Assembly (NCBI RefSeq): GCF_964340395.1
Contig: NC_135569.1
Coordinates: 107,501 to 171,500 of the forward strand
From: Glandiceps talaboti
Taxonomy: Eukaryota; Hemichordata; Enteropneusta; Spengelidae
Length of the DNA: 64,000 nucleotides
Direction: 5' to 3'
The notes under the pieces were generated by a model. That model was given only the letters and a program-made list of their open reading frames with translations. It ran no database searches and was not told where the DNA came from. Shown here in pieces: positions 12,601-21,884 of the stretch; position 1 is the stretch's first letter; each line of letters begins with the position of its first letter. The translations under genes were made by a program, and so were the position numbers.

Positions 12601-13533
12601 TTGCGTAAGGTGTTTAATTTTCCATTTCCCGATTTCCCACCACATTAGTATATCATTATATTTTTCTGATTCTTGTTTCCAATTTGTCCAAAAATGGGTG
12701 ATTATTTCGCGGTAGCTGTCTTCTTTTAAAATATTGGTGTTCAGACACCAAACCGGGTTACGTTTCTTCACCTGCTTTTGTGAAATTGTTAATTTGACGA
12801 AGGAGTGATCGGATAGGGAGAGTGAAGAGTTTTGTATTGTTACTGTTGTGATACGTGTTTTCATACATCTGTTGATGTAAATTCTGTCGAGGCGAGCCTT
12901 TGTATTGTTTCTGTGCCATGTATAGTTACGGTTGTTGCCATGGTAGTGGCGCCAGCTGTCGATTAGTTTGTGCCTGTGTATCATGTTGTCAAGGAGACGT
13001 GTTGAGTGACGATCTGATTCAGTACATTGGAGTCTGTCAAGTTCAGGGTTGAGGGTACAGTTGAAGTCTCCTCCTATTATGACTGGTTCTTGGTTCATGT
13101 TTGTTAATAGTGTATTTAGGCGAGTGAAGCATTGTAGGCGTTCATTTGCGTCAGTGTGAGCATATACGTTGATGATATTAACAAGTGTTCCGTTGAGTTT
13201 GACTTGGGTATGTAATAAGTGTCCTGGGATGGGTTCTGATTTGTCGATAATTTCTACTGTGGAGTTTGGATGGAATAAAATAGCAACGCCAGCACTGTTG
13301 TTATTTTTGTGAGAGAGGATGCATTTTCCTCGCCATACTAGTGGCCATACTTGTTCATCTCTTGTTATGGAATGTGTTTCTTGTAGTAGGTAGAAGTCTG
13401 CATGATGGCTGGTATTTTTCAATAGTTCAAAGAGTTGGTAGCGTTTCATTGAATCACGGCATCCACGTACGTTGAGTGTAGCACATGAGAGAGATGCCAT
13501 GATTAGTGTTATTAAGGAAAAACATTTTACCAT
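9622..13533 (-). CDS. LINE ORF2: apurinic endonuclease plus reverse transcriptase, 1303 aa
   Basis: Polyprotein that nicks target DNA and reverse-transcribes the element RNA. The N-terminal endonuclease/exonuclease/phosphatase-type domain shows LNVRG (about 20-24), LLQETH (about 49-54), GGDFNC (about 152-157) and SDHS (about 241). The reverse transcriptase shows SPGIDGPPNEFYK, LDQEKAFDRV (about 602-611), GIRQGCSLS and the catalytic YADD (about 706-709). A C-terminal Cys-His motif of the form CPLC-x9-H-x4-C lies at about 1157-1177. The length is typical for L1/Tx1 ORF2, with no stops or frameshifts. The first ATG (13,533) overlaps the ORF1 stop; Met12 is an alternative start closer to the usual domain start. 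Confidence 0.95.
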   Translation of the reverse strand: MVKCFSLITLIMASLSCATLNVRGCRDSMKRYQLFELLKNTSHHADFYLLQETHSITRDEQVWPLVWRGKCILSHKNNNSAGVAILFHPNSTVEIIDKSEPIPGHLLHTQVKLNGTLVNIINVYAHTDANERLQCFTRLNTLLTNMNQEPVIIGGDFNCTLNPELDRLQCTESDRHSTRLLDNMIHRHKLIDSWRHYHGNNRNYTWHRNNTKARLDRIYINRCMKTRITTVTIQNSSLSLSDHSFVKLTISQKQVKKRNPVWCLNTNILKEDSYREIITHFWTNWKQESEKYNDILMWWEIGKWKIKHLTQQYCVSHSNDHKQRKAQLEREIQHIERKLHQDNNLIHEYTTKKNLLADLVHNESRGAAIRARHQILQQSDISSKFFFALEKEKGKSRPIIQLKRTDNTIAEDPHEIRNIIYDFYHELYTPDPVDQNDQNELLKNLPKLNTSDREYLDNDITYEELTKAVTQLSTDRSPGIDGPPNEFYKTFWSLIGKDLHKVIIKSLQSGILPLSCRRAVISLHPKSGDNTMVKNWRPISLLCSDYKILTKALSLRLRSVLATIIHEDQTCSIPGRQIFDNIHLLRDSISYANITDTPLGIVALDQEKAFDRVHHEYLLKTLNAFGFGPRFINTIKVLYTDIQSLFRINNKLTSPLNIKRGIRQGCSLSGQLYIIAFEPLLDKIRTTSEIAGLTIPETPNRTVYLSAYADDVEIMHTKEGDLTKLKTCLVNYEKASNAKINFEKSKGLWVGKWRHRTDNQLGIAWNNIGLKLLGVHLGNNETYNQQNWTKLINTIENKIKGWSSFASCMSYRGRVLVINQVIAAKLLYCLACTTPTKATISHIQTLFLRFFWQGRHWIPPDTLYLPLDKGGQGLINLQTRLTSLRLGHIQNYLYKDNQHPCFTFMDHYFKKVNQLNYRKQLLVTTGIEPNKTHIPQFYTELLRCWNATDKIRKGGPENISDILNEPIFQNPLILHPKQNTPFTLIHFANAGITTIGDLIHDTRQRWLNSTDLTGKVNIRSERILDLSIQVIHQAIPDNFKTMINNYFQNPSPNNSPSTNYSFELHHSTELNLPLYKLERGAIYKYKILENQAKRQPDRLDTVWRDILSLPDYIHPNFTACYYPPTTAREGDLHWRILHGAYTTGTFLYNAGFRTDPNCPLCEDRDALQHIFLECPNIQLLLAFITKIISHLVTAHQVIPMSWFLVNPPRKSTKFISKHAMQLSTYTISTAKMSIHLARRNTMDNRTPIDPLEIFKTRIRTRLSLEFEHYRLRDNLVAFTSIWAINNALCEVINNQLHFTYDHD

Positions 13534-15125
13534 GATGAAGAGGCTGTTGATTGAGTGTCTGCAACGTTTCGTGATTTAAGGAGGTGGCTTTTTATTTTTG
13601 TTACCATTTTGTAAATTCGTGCTTTCTTTGCGGCTGGCAGTGGTTGGTTTGTGCGGTATCGTTGTAGGTTTTTTGCGAGGGCTTTCAGGTTTGGGTTGAA
13701 TAGTGTACACTGTTCGATAAACTTTCTTGAATGTTTCGTGTCTTCTAGGAATTCTTCTATGGATTGTGCTGACATTTCATGGGTTATTGGTGTGTCCGAT
13801 ATGTCAGACATGATGGATTCATTGTCATTGTCATTGTCGTCTATTTCATTGGTGGTTGTTTCATGTGGACTTGCAGTTGAGCTGTCTTGAGTTGATGAAT
13901 CAACGGGGGTGGTGTTGAGAGGCGAGTATGATGGTTCTTGGCTGTTTTCGTTGTTCATATTTTGATGAGAGTTTTTCTTTGATGTTCCGGGATCTGAAAG
14001 TTCCGAGAGCCCAGACAATTCGAACGACGGTGTTGGTTCAGGAGACGTTGGTTGGGAAGGGAGGGTGAAGTCCAGATTGGGAGTAGGAGGAAAGGGTGAA
14101 GGAGGGGTTCGTACCCTCTCTTCGACGTCATTGATGTGTGTATCGTTGTTGGGAGTTACGGTTTCTTTTCCTTGGTTAACGGTCGGATCTGTGGTTTCCT
14201 TGTGTCTTTGATCGTTGATTTGTTCTTGAATGGAGGTATACGGTATAAACCAATGATCTTCATTTTCTGTGTTATCGGTATTTTCGTGAGTATCTGACTG
14301 GTTGTGTTGATCAATAATGTTGTTGTTGTGGGTTTCGTTTGTAGCGGTATTTACCAATAGTTCGTTGACAGTGGGTTGCAGGTTGGTCGTTGGTTCAGCT
14401 GTGGTATTCATTGGTTGATCGGTATTGTTGGTATGTGTGTTATTGTTATTTACAACCTGTTGATTATCTTCGTTGGTAATGGCGGTTGAATTGTCCGTGT
14501 TTTCATTTTCAGTTTGTACTTGTTTGCAGTTTCGTTGAAGGTGTCCTTTCTGTTTGCATTTAAAGCAACGCATTTCATCGGTAGACAGGTATACTTTGTA
14601 ATTTCTATCTTCATATTGGACGTTTGTAGATCCATTTACAGTGCCATTCAGGTCGCTATCCAGTAGTATAAATGCTTGTCGTCGGAAAGATTTGACGTGC
14701 TTCAGATTTTCACTTTTACATCCCAGTGGAATAGTTTTCACTGTACTCACGAGTTTGCCAAATCTTGATAGTTCGTGTTCGATGATTTCATTTGGAATAA
14801 AGGGTGGTATTCCGGATACTATTACTTTCGTTGCTGGTTTTACTAGTGGTTCGACGTAGACTGAGAATCCATTTATTTCTAGGCCTTTGATACATATGGT
14901 TTCAACCCAGGTAACGGAGTTGAAGAATACGAGTACTGACCCATGTGCTCTTGACGCTGACGTTATATTTTCGGGTCCTGTAGTTGTAGCCATTGCTTGT
15001 AGGTAGGTTTCGACGGTTACTCCATCTAGTGATTCACACTTTATGCCATGTTTTCTGGTCGGAGTAGGAGTTGGCGATGGTTGGCTACCGTGGGTACGGG
15101 CGGCCATATTGTCACTATTCGCCAC
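13527..15125 (-). CDS. LINE ORF1: nucleic-acid-binding protein with RRM-like region and zinc knuckle, 532 aa
   Basis: Probable RNA-binding/nucleocapsid protein of the retrotransposon. Residues about 100-165 look RRM-like (KVIVSGIPPF ... RRQAFILLDSD). A CCHC zinc knuckle CFKCKQKGHLQRNC follows at about 185-198, the arrangement usual in Tx1-like ORF1 proteins. The rest is a long Asn/Thr/Ser/Pro-rich low-complexity region (about 200-430) and a basic C-terminal segment. The stop codon overlaps the ORF2 start (shared ATGGTAA), which suggests ORF2 translation by termination-reinitiation; this is inferred. Confidence 0.9.
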   Translation of the reverse strand: MANSDNMAARTHGSQPSPTPTPTRKHGIKCESLDGVTVETYLQAMATTTGPENITSASRAHGSVLVFFNSVTWVETICIKGLEINGFSVYVEPLVKPATKVIVSGIPPFIPNEIIEHELSRFGKLVSTVKTIPLGCKSENLKHVKSFRRQAFILLDSDLNGTVNGSTNVQYEDRNYKVYLSTDEMRCFKCKQKGHLQRNCKQVQTENENTDNSTAITNEDNQQVVNNNNTHTNNTDQPMNTTAEPTTNLQPTVNELLVNTATNETHNNNIIDQHNQSDTHENTDNTENEDHWFIPYTSIQEQINDQRHKETTDPTVNQGKETVTPNNDTHINDVEERVRTPPSPFPPTPNLDFTLPSQPTSPEPTPSFELSGLSELSDPGTSKKNSHQNMNNENSQEPSYSPLNTTPVDSSTQDSSTASPHETTTNEIDDNDNDNESIMSDISDTPITHEMSAQSIEEFLEDTKHSRKFIEQCTLFNPNLKALAKNLQRYRTNQPLPAAKKARIYKMVTKIKSHLLKSRNVADTQSTASSSW

Positions 15126-15317
15126 TCACGGGCACCGGGATCGAAATCCGCGGTTATCTCTTCAATCCACTGAAGAACGTTGATTTAAGACAAACGAAAG
15201 TGTTCCAATAACTAATAGGAAGGTTGCTATGGCACAATTTCGAACTTGTTGTAGCGTAGGACGACGGAAATGACTATTTACACGGAGCGTCTATTTTACA
15301 CAGCTTCCAATATGGAG

Positions 15318-15430
15318 TCATCATCATCATCATCATCATCATCATCACTGCTACCATCACCATCATATTTTAACGAACATTCACGGACAGTGTGAATGAT
15401 AAGGTGAGATGGTACACTCAACAATGTGCA
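15318..15430 (-). pseudogene. Acidic exon remnant (upstream half), split by LINE insertion
   Basis: Minus-strand frame CTLLSVPSHLIIHTVRECSL, then KYDGDGSS and poly-Asp from (GAT)10, running straight into the LINE 5' end. The Asp frame is the same one that continues at 9353-9023. The upstream limit is uncertain: a weak AG acceptor near 15,434 is possible, but the frame stays open to 15,568. Product unrecognised. Confidence 0.35.
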
Positions 15431-16366
15431 TCGCTTTATTAAACAGTTTTCCAACAATATATGTAGTTTTATTTTTTGTATTTTGGCATGTAAAGTACTC
15501 GTAAAAAATAAATGTTGAGTGTTCATTTCACTTTTACATCTCAAAACACACAAAACAACCCTTACCAAAATGAGATGGTAAAAGGTATGCTTAAAGTGTA
15601 CTTATTCTATACATTTCAATTATACTTAAAATATACTCAAGTATACTTAAATTATAAATTGACAATAATTGAATTTTCAATTTGGTCACAAAACTACGGA
15701 TTGTAAAATGTGACCCTCCTCAAACACTGTAATGCAAAATATGACCCTCCCCCAAGAACAGGTTTCTAAAATGTGACCCCCTCCCCGATTCCTCCGGCCC
15801 TCCCCCTCGTAAATACTAAAGGTTCCCTTACCTGAGACGTCTGTCGCCGCTAAATCCGAGTTTGTTTTTTATCCATTGCGACAAACGTACCGACCGTCAA
15901 ATGTACAATATTTTTTAGCCGATGACATTTATTCTCATTCTATTGGTACTATTTTTTTAAGATAGCCGGAATTCTGTCACACCCAACCAACTTTATTGCC
16001 ATTGCGACACAGTTTCCCAACGAGCCTCAGACATTTATGATGATCAGTGCTTTTTGCAGTTGTCAAGAAAATGATGTCCAGAAATAGTGTCTTCTGCCTG
16101 AACTTTCACTGTCACGGTTATTTGATTGTTCGATGTAACGACCATGTCTGCTACATATCCTCGTTACTAATGAACGGGGTCTTCGTTTTCCTAGGTCAGA
16201 ATCAATACGATTGGCCTTAAATTTTCACAGCTTTGTACTCATTTGTTATGTTCGCCACTGCAATAACTGGCTCGGCAACACACTCTTTATTAGAAGCCCG
16301 CACTTCCTTTCTATTCCTCAAGACATGTGAGAAGTCGTACTCATTCACCTATTAGCCTTTCAACCT
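15348..16366. other. Non-coding stretch with GTGACCCTCC motifs
   Basis: Contains AT-rich sequence, then three TAAAAT(G/A)TGACCC motifs (about 15,704-15,785) and the segment 15,785-15,831 that inversely matches 8621-8667. From 15,840 to 16,366 nothing recognisable is seen. Confidence 0.5.
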
Positions 16367-16421
16367 ATATGTATCAATCTGCTAAGACAGTGCTCTATAC
16401 CGCAGTGGCAGAGCGCAATAG
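16367..16421. repeat. Dispersed repeat module fragment
   Basis: The segment TATCAATCTGCTAAGACAGT followed by GCTCTATACCGCAGTGGCAG AGCG(C)AATAG also occurs, in one or other orientation, at about 23,345-23,400, 23,650-23,705 and 23,828-23,880, where it borders (AT)n tracts. Here it again borders a short (AT)n run. Confidence 0.75.
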
Positions 16422-16530
16422 TATATATATATGCCAGCGAGGGCAATATCAGAATTTAGTGCCTGCCCAAGGCCCAAGGATTGGCACTCTTATGATGATG
16501 CCCAAGCCGAAGGCGAGCGTCATAGTCTAA

Positions 16531-16678
16531 TGAAACTTGAAAATGGACATTTGTAATTTACTTCAGTTCAAGAGACATTCCGTAGATCTCAAAAGACTAA
16601 TTGTTCAGAACAAAGGACTTATGCCAGAGATCAGATCAAACCGAAATAAATCTGTCGTTGATGCGACAGGATAATATA
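16531..16678. repeat. Direct repeat copy 1 (about 150 bp)
   Basis: Matches 17,119-17,271 in the same orientation. Shared blocks are ATGGACATTTG(T/C)AATTTACT, TTCAAGAGAC and CCGAAATAAATCTGTCGTTG ATGCGACAGGATAATAT. The two copies are about 590 bp apart; their origin (remnant terminal repeats or a segmental duplication) is unclear. Confidence 0.8.
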
Positions 16679-17118
16679 TCATAATGGAACACATACATTC
16701 TTGAACGGAATACACGAGGCTCCTGTTTTACATGGTGTGTATGTTGGTGGTGGGAGTGGGGCTGCAGGTGGGTGTGTTACACGATTGCTTTAAATTATGC
16801 ATATTGACGATTTTCTGGGCAGCGATACTTAGTTACCAGTTCTGAAACCTGCTGTGTTGGTGTTTATTCTAAGATGTATAGAGAAATATACCATAACATA
16901 CCACAACAAGCCACATAGCGAAGTGCATAACGTCACCTGACCTCTTTCAGTTGTACGTAACATCGTGTACTGAAGATCCAAATGTTTCAGTCACCGTCCA
17001 GAATTTCAGTGCCGACCGACGTCTTTAATAATTATATGTCTTAAGGGATTGGACCATAAAAACTGGACTGTGACATTCTTTTTAGCTCTTTCAAATAATG
17101 ACAGATCAATGTTTTATG

Positions 17119-17271
17119 AAACTTAATAATGGACATTTGCAATTTACTTTAGTTCAAGAGACGTTACGCAGATCTCGGTAGACTGTAGTGTTCTGAAGAA
17201 AAAAAAGTATTTATGCCAGAGATCAGGTCAGACCGAAATAAATCTGTCGTTGATGCGACAGGATAATATTG
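17119..17271. repeat. Direct repeat copy 2 (about 150 bp)
   Basis: Partner of 16,531-16,678, with point differences and small indels (for example an expanded A-run near 17,199). The 440-bp interval between the copies has no recognisable gene. Confidence 0.8.
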
Positions 17272-17757
17272 TTACGTTCTAGCAATGTACCAGTGTCTAA
17301 GTTCTGTAGTTGTAGGTGGATGAGTAGAACGTAAGTGGTTCTCCTCTCTAACCGTCTTTCTAGGGTACCAGGATCATACGAGCTTGTCTAAGTTAGGAAT
17401 TATCTGCACACTGAGATATTGCCACTCACAAGTATACTCTTACACTCAGGCAGATAGAGACACCGCACACCAACAATTACGTTGTAATCAAAATCTAGTC
17501 TCGGAATAGGAATCCAGAATCTAGAATCCAGAATCTAGAATAATTTTATTCACAGTTACATTCTCATATATAGTTTGAATGACGTCATTTGTTCTAAATA
17601 TAAATTTGTTATGAAAGACGATCTTTCACCTAGATTCGTTGTTCTAGAAGACATGGTGAACTTTCCACCAGAATATTTAAGATTTAGATTTTAATCATGC
17701 CATATGGAAATTGTTCACGTTTAAGACAAGTGTTGATCACGCCATTGGAAACTTAAG
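17272..17757. other. Non-coding sequence before satellite
   Basis: No gene recognised. A short AATCCAGAATCTAG-type tandem occurs at about 17,510-17,540. Confidence 0.5.
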
Positions 17758-20230
17758 TGTGTATTATTCCTAACCCTAACCAGTACTAGACTACACTGTA
17801 AACTTAGTGTACATTATTCCTAACCCTAACCAGTACTAGGCTACACTGTAAACTTAGTGTACATTATTCCTAACCCTAACCAGTACTAGACTACACTGTA
17901 AACTTAGTGTGTATTATTCCTAACCCTAACCAGTACTAGACTACACTGTAAACTTAGTGTACATTATTCCTAACCCTAACCAGTACTAGACTACACTCTA
18001 AACTTAGTGTGTATTATTCCTAACCCTAACCAGTACTAGACTACACGTAAACTTAGTGTACATTATTCCTAACCCTAACCAGTACTAGACTACACTCTAA
18101 ACTTAGTGTGTATTATTCCTAACCCTAACCAGTACTAGACTACACTGTAAACTTAGTGTACATTATTCCTATTAACCCTAACCAGTACTAGACTACACTC
18201 TAAACTTAGTGTGTATTATTCCTAACCCTAACCAGTACTAGACTACACTGTAAACTTAGTGTACATTATTCCTAACCCTAACCAGTACTAGACTACACTG
18301 TAAACTTAGTGTACATTATTCCTAACCCTAACCAGTACTAGACTACACTGTAAACTTAGTGTACATTATTCCTAACCCTAACCAGTACTAGACTACACTG
18401 TAAACTTAGTGTGTATTATTCCTAACCCTAACCAGTACTAGACTACACTGTAAACTTAGTGTGTATTATTCCTAACCCTAACCAGTACTAGACTACATTG
18501 TAAACTTAGTGTGTATTATTCCTAACCCTAACCACTACTAGATTACACTGTAAACTTAGTGTACATTATTCCTAACCCTAACCAGTACTAGACTACACTG
18601 TAAACTTAGTGTGTATTATTCCTAACCCTAACCAGTACTAGACTACACTGTAAACTTAGTGTGTATTATTCCTAACCCTAACCAGTACTAGACTACACTC
18701 TAAACTTAGTGTGTATTATTCCTAACCCTAACCAGTACTAGACTACACTGTAAACTTAGTGTACATTATTCCTAACCCTAACCAGTACTAGACTACATTG
18801 TAAACTTAGTGTGTATTATTCCTAACCCTAACCAGTACTAGACTACACTGTAAACTTAGTGTACATTATTCCTAACCCTAACCACTACTAGACTACATTG
18901 TAAACTTAGTGTGTATTATTCCTAACCCTAACCACGACTAGATTACTCTGTAAACTTAGTGTACATTATTCCTAACCCTAACCAGTACTAGACTACACTG
19001 TAAACTTAGTGTGCATTATTCCTAACCCTAACCAGTACTAGACTACACTCTAAACTTAGTGTGTATTATTCCTAACCCTAACCAGTACTAGACTACACTG
19101 TAAACTTAGTGTGCATTATTCCTAACCCTAACCAGTACTAGACTACACTGTAAACTTAGTGTGTATTATTCCTAACCCTAACCAGTACTAGACTACACTG
19201 TAAACTTAGTGTGCATTATTCCTAACCCTAACCAGTACTAGACTACACTGTAAACTTAGTGTGTATTATTCCTAACCCTAACCAGTACTAGACTACACTG
19301 TAAACTTAGTGTGTATTATTCCTAACCCTAACCAGTACTAGACTACACTGTAAACTTAGTGTGTATTATTCCTAACCCTAACCAGTACTAGACTACACTG
19401 TAAACTTAGTGTGTATTATTCCTAACCCTAACCAGTACTAGGCTACACTGTAAACTTAGTGTGCATTATTCCTAACCCTAACCAGTACTAGACTACACTG
19501 TAAACTTAGTGTGCATTATTCCTAACCCTAACCAGTACTAGACTACACTCTAAACTTAGTGTGTATTATTCCTAACCCTAACCAGTACTAGACTACACTG
19601 TAAACTTAGTGTGTATTATTCCTAACCCTAACCAGTACTAGGCTACACTGTAAACTTAGTGTGCATTATTCCTAACCCTAACCAGTACTAGACTACACTG
19701 TAAACGTAGTGTGCATTATTCCTAACCCTAACCAGTACTAGACTACACTCTAAACTTAGTGTGCATTATTCCTAACCCTAACCAGTACTAGACTACACTG
19801 TAAACTTAGTGTGCATTATTCCTAACCCTAACCAGTACTAGACTACACTGTAAACTTAGTGTGCATTATTCCTAACCCTAACCAGTACTAGACTACACTC
19901 TAAACTTAGTGTGTATTATTCCTAACCCTAACCAGTACTAGACTACACTGTAAACTTAGTGTGTATTATTCATAACCCTAACCAGTACTAGGCTACACTG
20001 TAAACTTAGTGTACATTATTCCTAACCCTAACCAGTACTAGGCTACACTGTAAACTTAGTGTACATTATTCCTAACCCTAACCAGTACTAGACTACACTG
20101 TAAACTTAGTGTGTATTATTCCTAACCCTAACCAGTACTAGACTACACTGTAAACTTAGTGTACATTATTCCTAACCCTAACCAGTACTAGACTACACTG
20201 TAAACTTAGTGTACAGTATATTCCTAACCC
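17758..20230. repeat. 50-bp satellite array with embedded telomere-like hexamers, about 49 copies
   Basis: The unit is AAACTTAGTGT(G/A)(T/C)ATTATT, CCTAACCCTAACC, AGTACTAGACTACACT(G/C)T; period 50 bp. Each unit contains two CCCTAA-type hexamers, the complement of the animal telomere repeat TTAGGG. Copies are highly homogeneous with a few recurrent variants (GTGT/GTAC/GTGC; CTGT/CTCT). The array passes directly into (TACA)n. Confidence 0.95.
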
Positions 20231-20246
20231 TACATACATACATACA

Positions 20247-20278
<32 letters not shown>

Positions 20279-20381
20279 CATACATACATACATACATACA
20301 TACATACATACATACATACATACATACATACATACATACATACATACATACATACATACATACATACATACATACATACAA
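20231..20381. repeat. (TACA)n microsatellite
   Basis: About 37 tetranucleotide copies with one interruption near 20,275, continuous with the 50-bp satellite. Frames here read Met-Tyr-Val-Cys repeats and are not genes. Confidence 0.95.
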
Positions 20382-20783
20382 ATCTTAGATGTCATTATGC
20401 AATGGAATGTGGCAAGGACAGCGTATATTTACTTTTGTCATAGTTTTAATGAAATCATGGTACCATATGACAGCCTTCCCATCCAGACGTCATCTTTTAA
20501 GCATGCCATTTAATGCTAGTAGCGTAATATTAGTCATCTGATTGATCATCGTCAACCCAGATCACCAATATACCGACCTTGGGACGTTTAGACAACTTGA
20601 GCCACTCGGGTCATGTAATCGTGTTTTGTTAGCTTTCTCATAGACTATTACTGGAAAGAATTCATGTAGGGTCTAAGGTATTTGCTTATGCATTGTCATG
20701 GCTTCACTCGATGGACCATGGTTTTCTGTGTTTACAACAAGCGACGTCAAAAGATCAATGGTGGGATGAAAAACTAAATTCCA
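20382..20783. other. Unique non-coding sequence
   Basis: Nothing recognisable as gene or element. Confidence 0.5.
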
Positions 20784-20950
20784 TTTGAACCATGATTGTG
20801 CCCCAGTCAAGACATGTGTAATTGGGGACCTGGCAGGACAAGGGTTGCGTTGTAAATGTTAATGAAGGCTGGGCTGGGTTGTATGATCAATGGGGAGTTG
20901 ACATAATATACCGAGCCGTTGTGTCGTTATAAGTCCGTACCAGGGGAAAT
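20784..20950 (+). mobile_element. SINE body fragment
   Basis: Matches the middle of the SINE copies at 34 and 60 kb: GAACCATGATTGTGCCCCAG TCAA, GGGGACCTGGCAGGACA, GGGAGTTGA. The head with RNA polymerase III boxes and the 3' tail are missing or degraded. Confidence 0.65.
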
Positions 20951-21875
20951 AATTGAAAAAACATTTGAAAACAGTTTGATTGGAAAGCGCGACATAAATT
21001 TTTTTAATAAAAGTATTTATATTTTGTATATTCTTTAGATATTTTGTCTAGGAAGATATTAATTTCTTTAGTTTTAAAATAGATATATATCTTTGAATGT
21101 AATGTAACCGGAGGCGAAACCGATATTTTTGGACTGTGTCAATTAATTCCTTTACTGAAAAGATAAGATTAGTGAAAGCTGTACTAACTGCAAAAAGAGA
21201 TCGGAATCTAGTGGTCGAATGTATCTTTCATTGCCAAAAAAATGTCAAGATAAAAATAAAAAGTTGCCCAATGATAAATCCTTGATATTGACTCAGATCA
21301 GTATAGATTTTCTATAATTTGGTCTGAGATTTTGACGATGGACGTGAAGCATTTGTCGGTATCAAAATGACTAGCAAAGAAGTTTGTTCACATAACTTGT
21401 ACCAATGTTGACTAAATTTAAGATCCGCCAACGTAAGCCTAATTTTGTCAGGGGGCTTGTTTAGTCTTGTTTAAAAGCTATAAAAACCCGATGGGTGAAA
21501 CATGTATATTTGTAATCTGTGAATGTCAAAAGCGCCAAAAATAAGTATAGTCTGCAAAATATCAAATTGCCGAATACAAGACCTTCAAGGCCCCAAATGC
21601 TATTGTAACGTGTCATTTACATGTGTTGGCGGTGTCGCCATTGTAGCTGGCTTTCAAAACATAAGTAGCATGGACTAGCATGGACTTATGAATTATAAAT
21701 GTCCAGAAGATTTATAACCGTCTATGTTTTTATTAAGTTGAACGGAAACAAGACGGAGCAACGTCTGCTGGCAACCATTTACCTATAGAGGTCTTATAAT
21801 ACTAAATCAGAAGAAAATCTCAAATCTGTAATTAGTCCACCCTTTGTAAACTTTGAACGGTTTCTCAAATCGTTG
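20951..21875. other. Unique AT-rich non-coding sequence
   Basis: No gene or recognisable repeat seen. Confidence 0.5.
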
Positions 21876-21884
21876 GAGTCTGCC

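Larger units (their letters stand above)
9354..15317 (-). mobile_element. Near-complete Tx1/L1-type non-LTR retrotransposon, about 5.96 kb
   Basis: A minus-strand element with a 5' UTR of about 190 bp (15,126-15,317), ORF1, ORF2 overlapping ORF1 by 7 nt, and a 3' UTR of about 270 bp (9354-9621) ending in GAAAA directly against (GAT)n. Both ORFs are uninterrupted, so the copy is young. It is flanked on both sides by the same trinucleotide repeat and has no poly(A) tail. Members of the Tx1 clade are known for target-specific insertion, including into microsatellites. Clade assignment rests on the reverse-transcriptase motif LDQEKAFDRV and the C-terminal cysteine motif. Confidence 0.9.

Noticed and set aside
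17758-20230. True telomere
   Set aside because: Hexamers occur only twice per 50-bp unit, and unique sequence continues on both sides.
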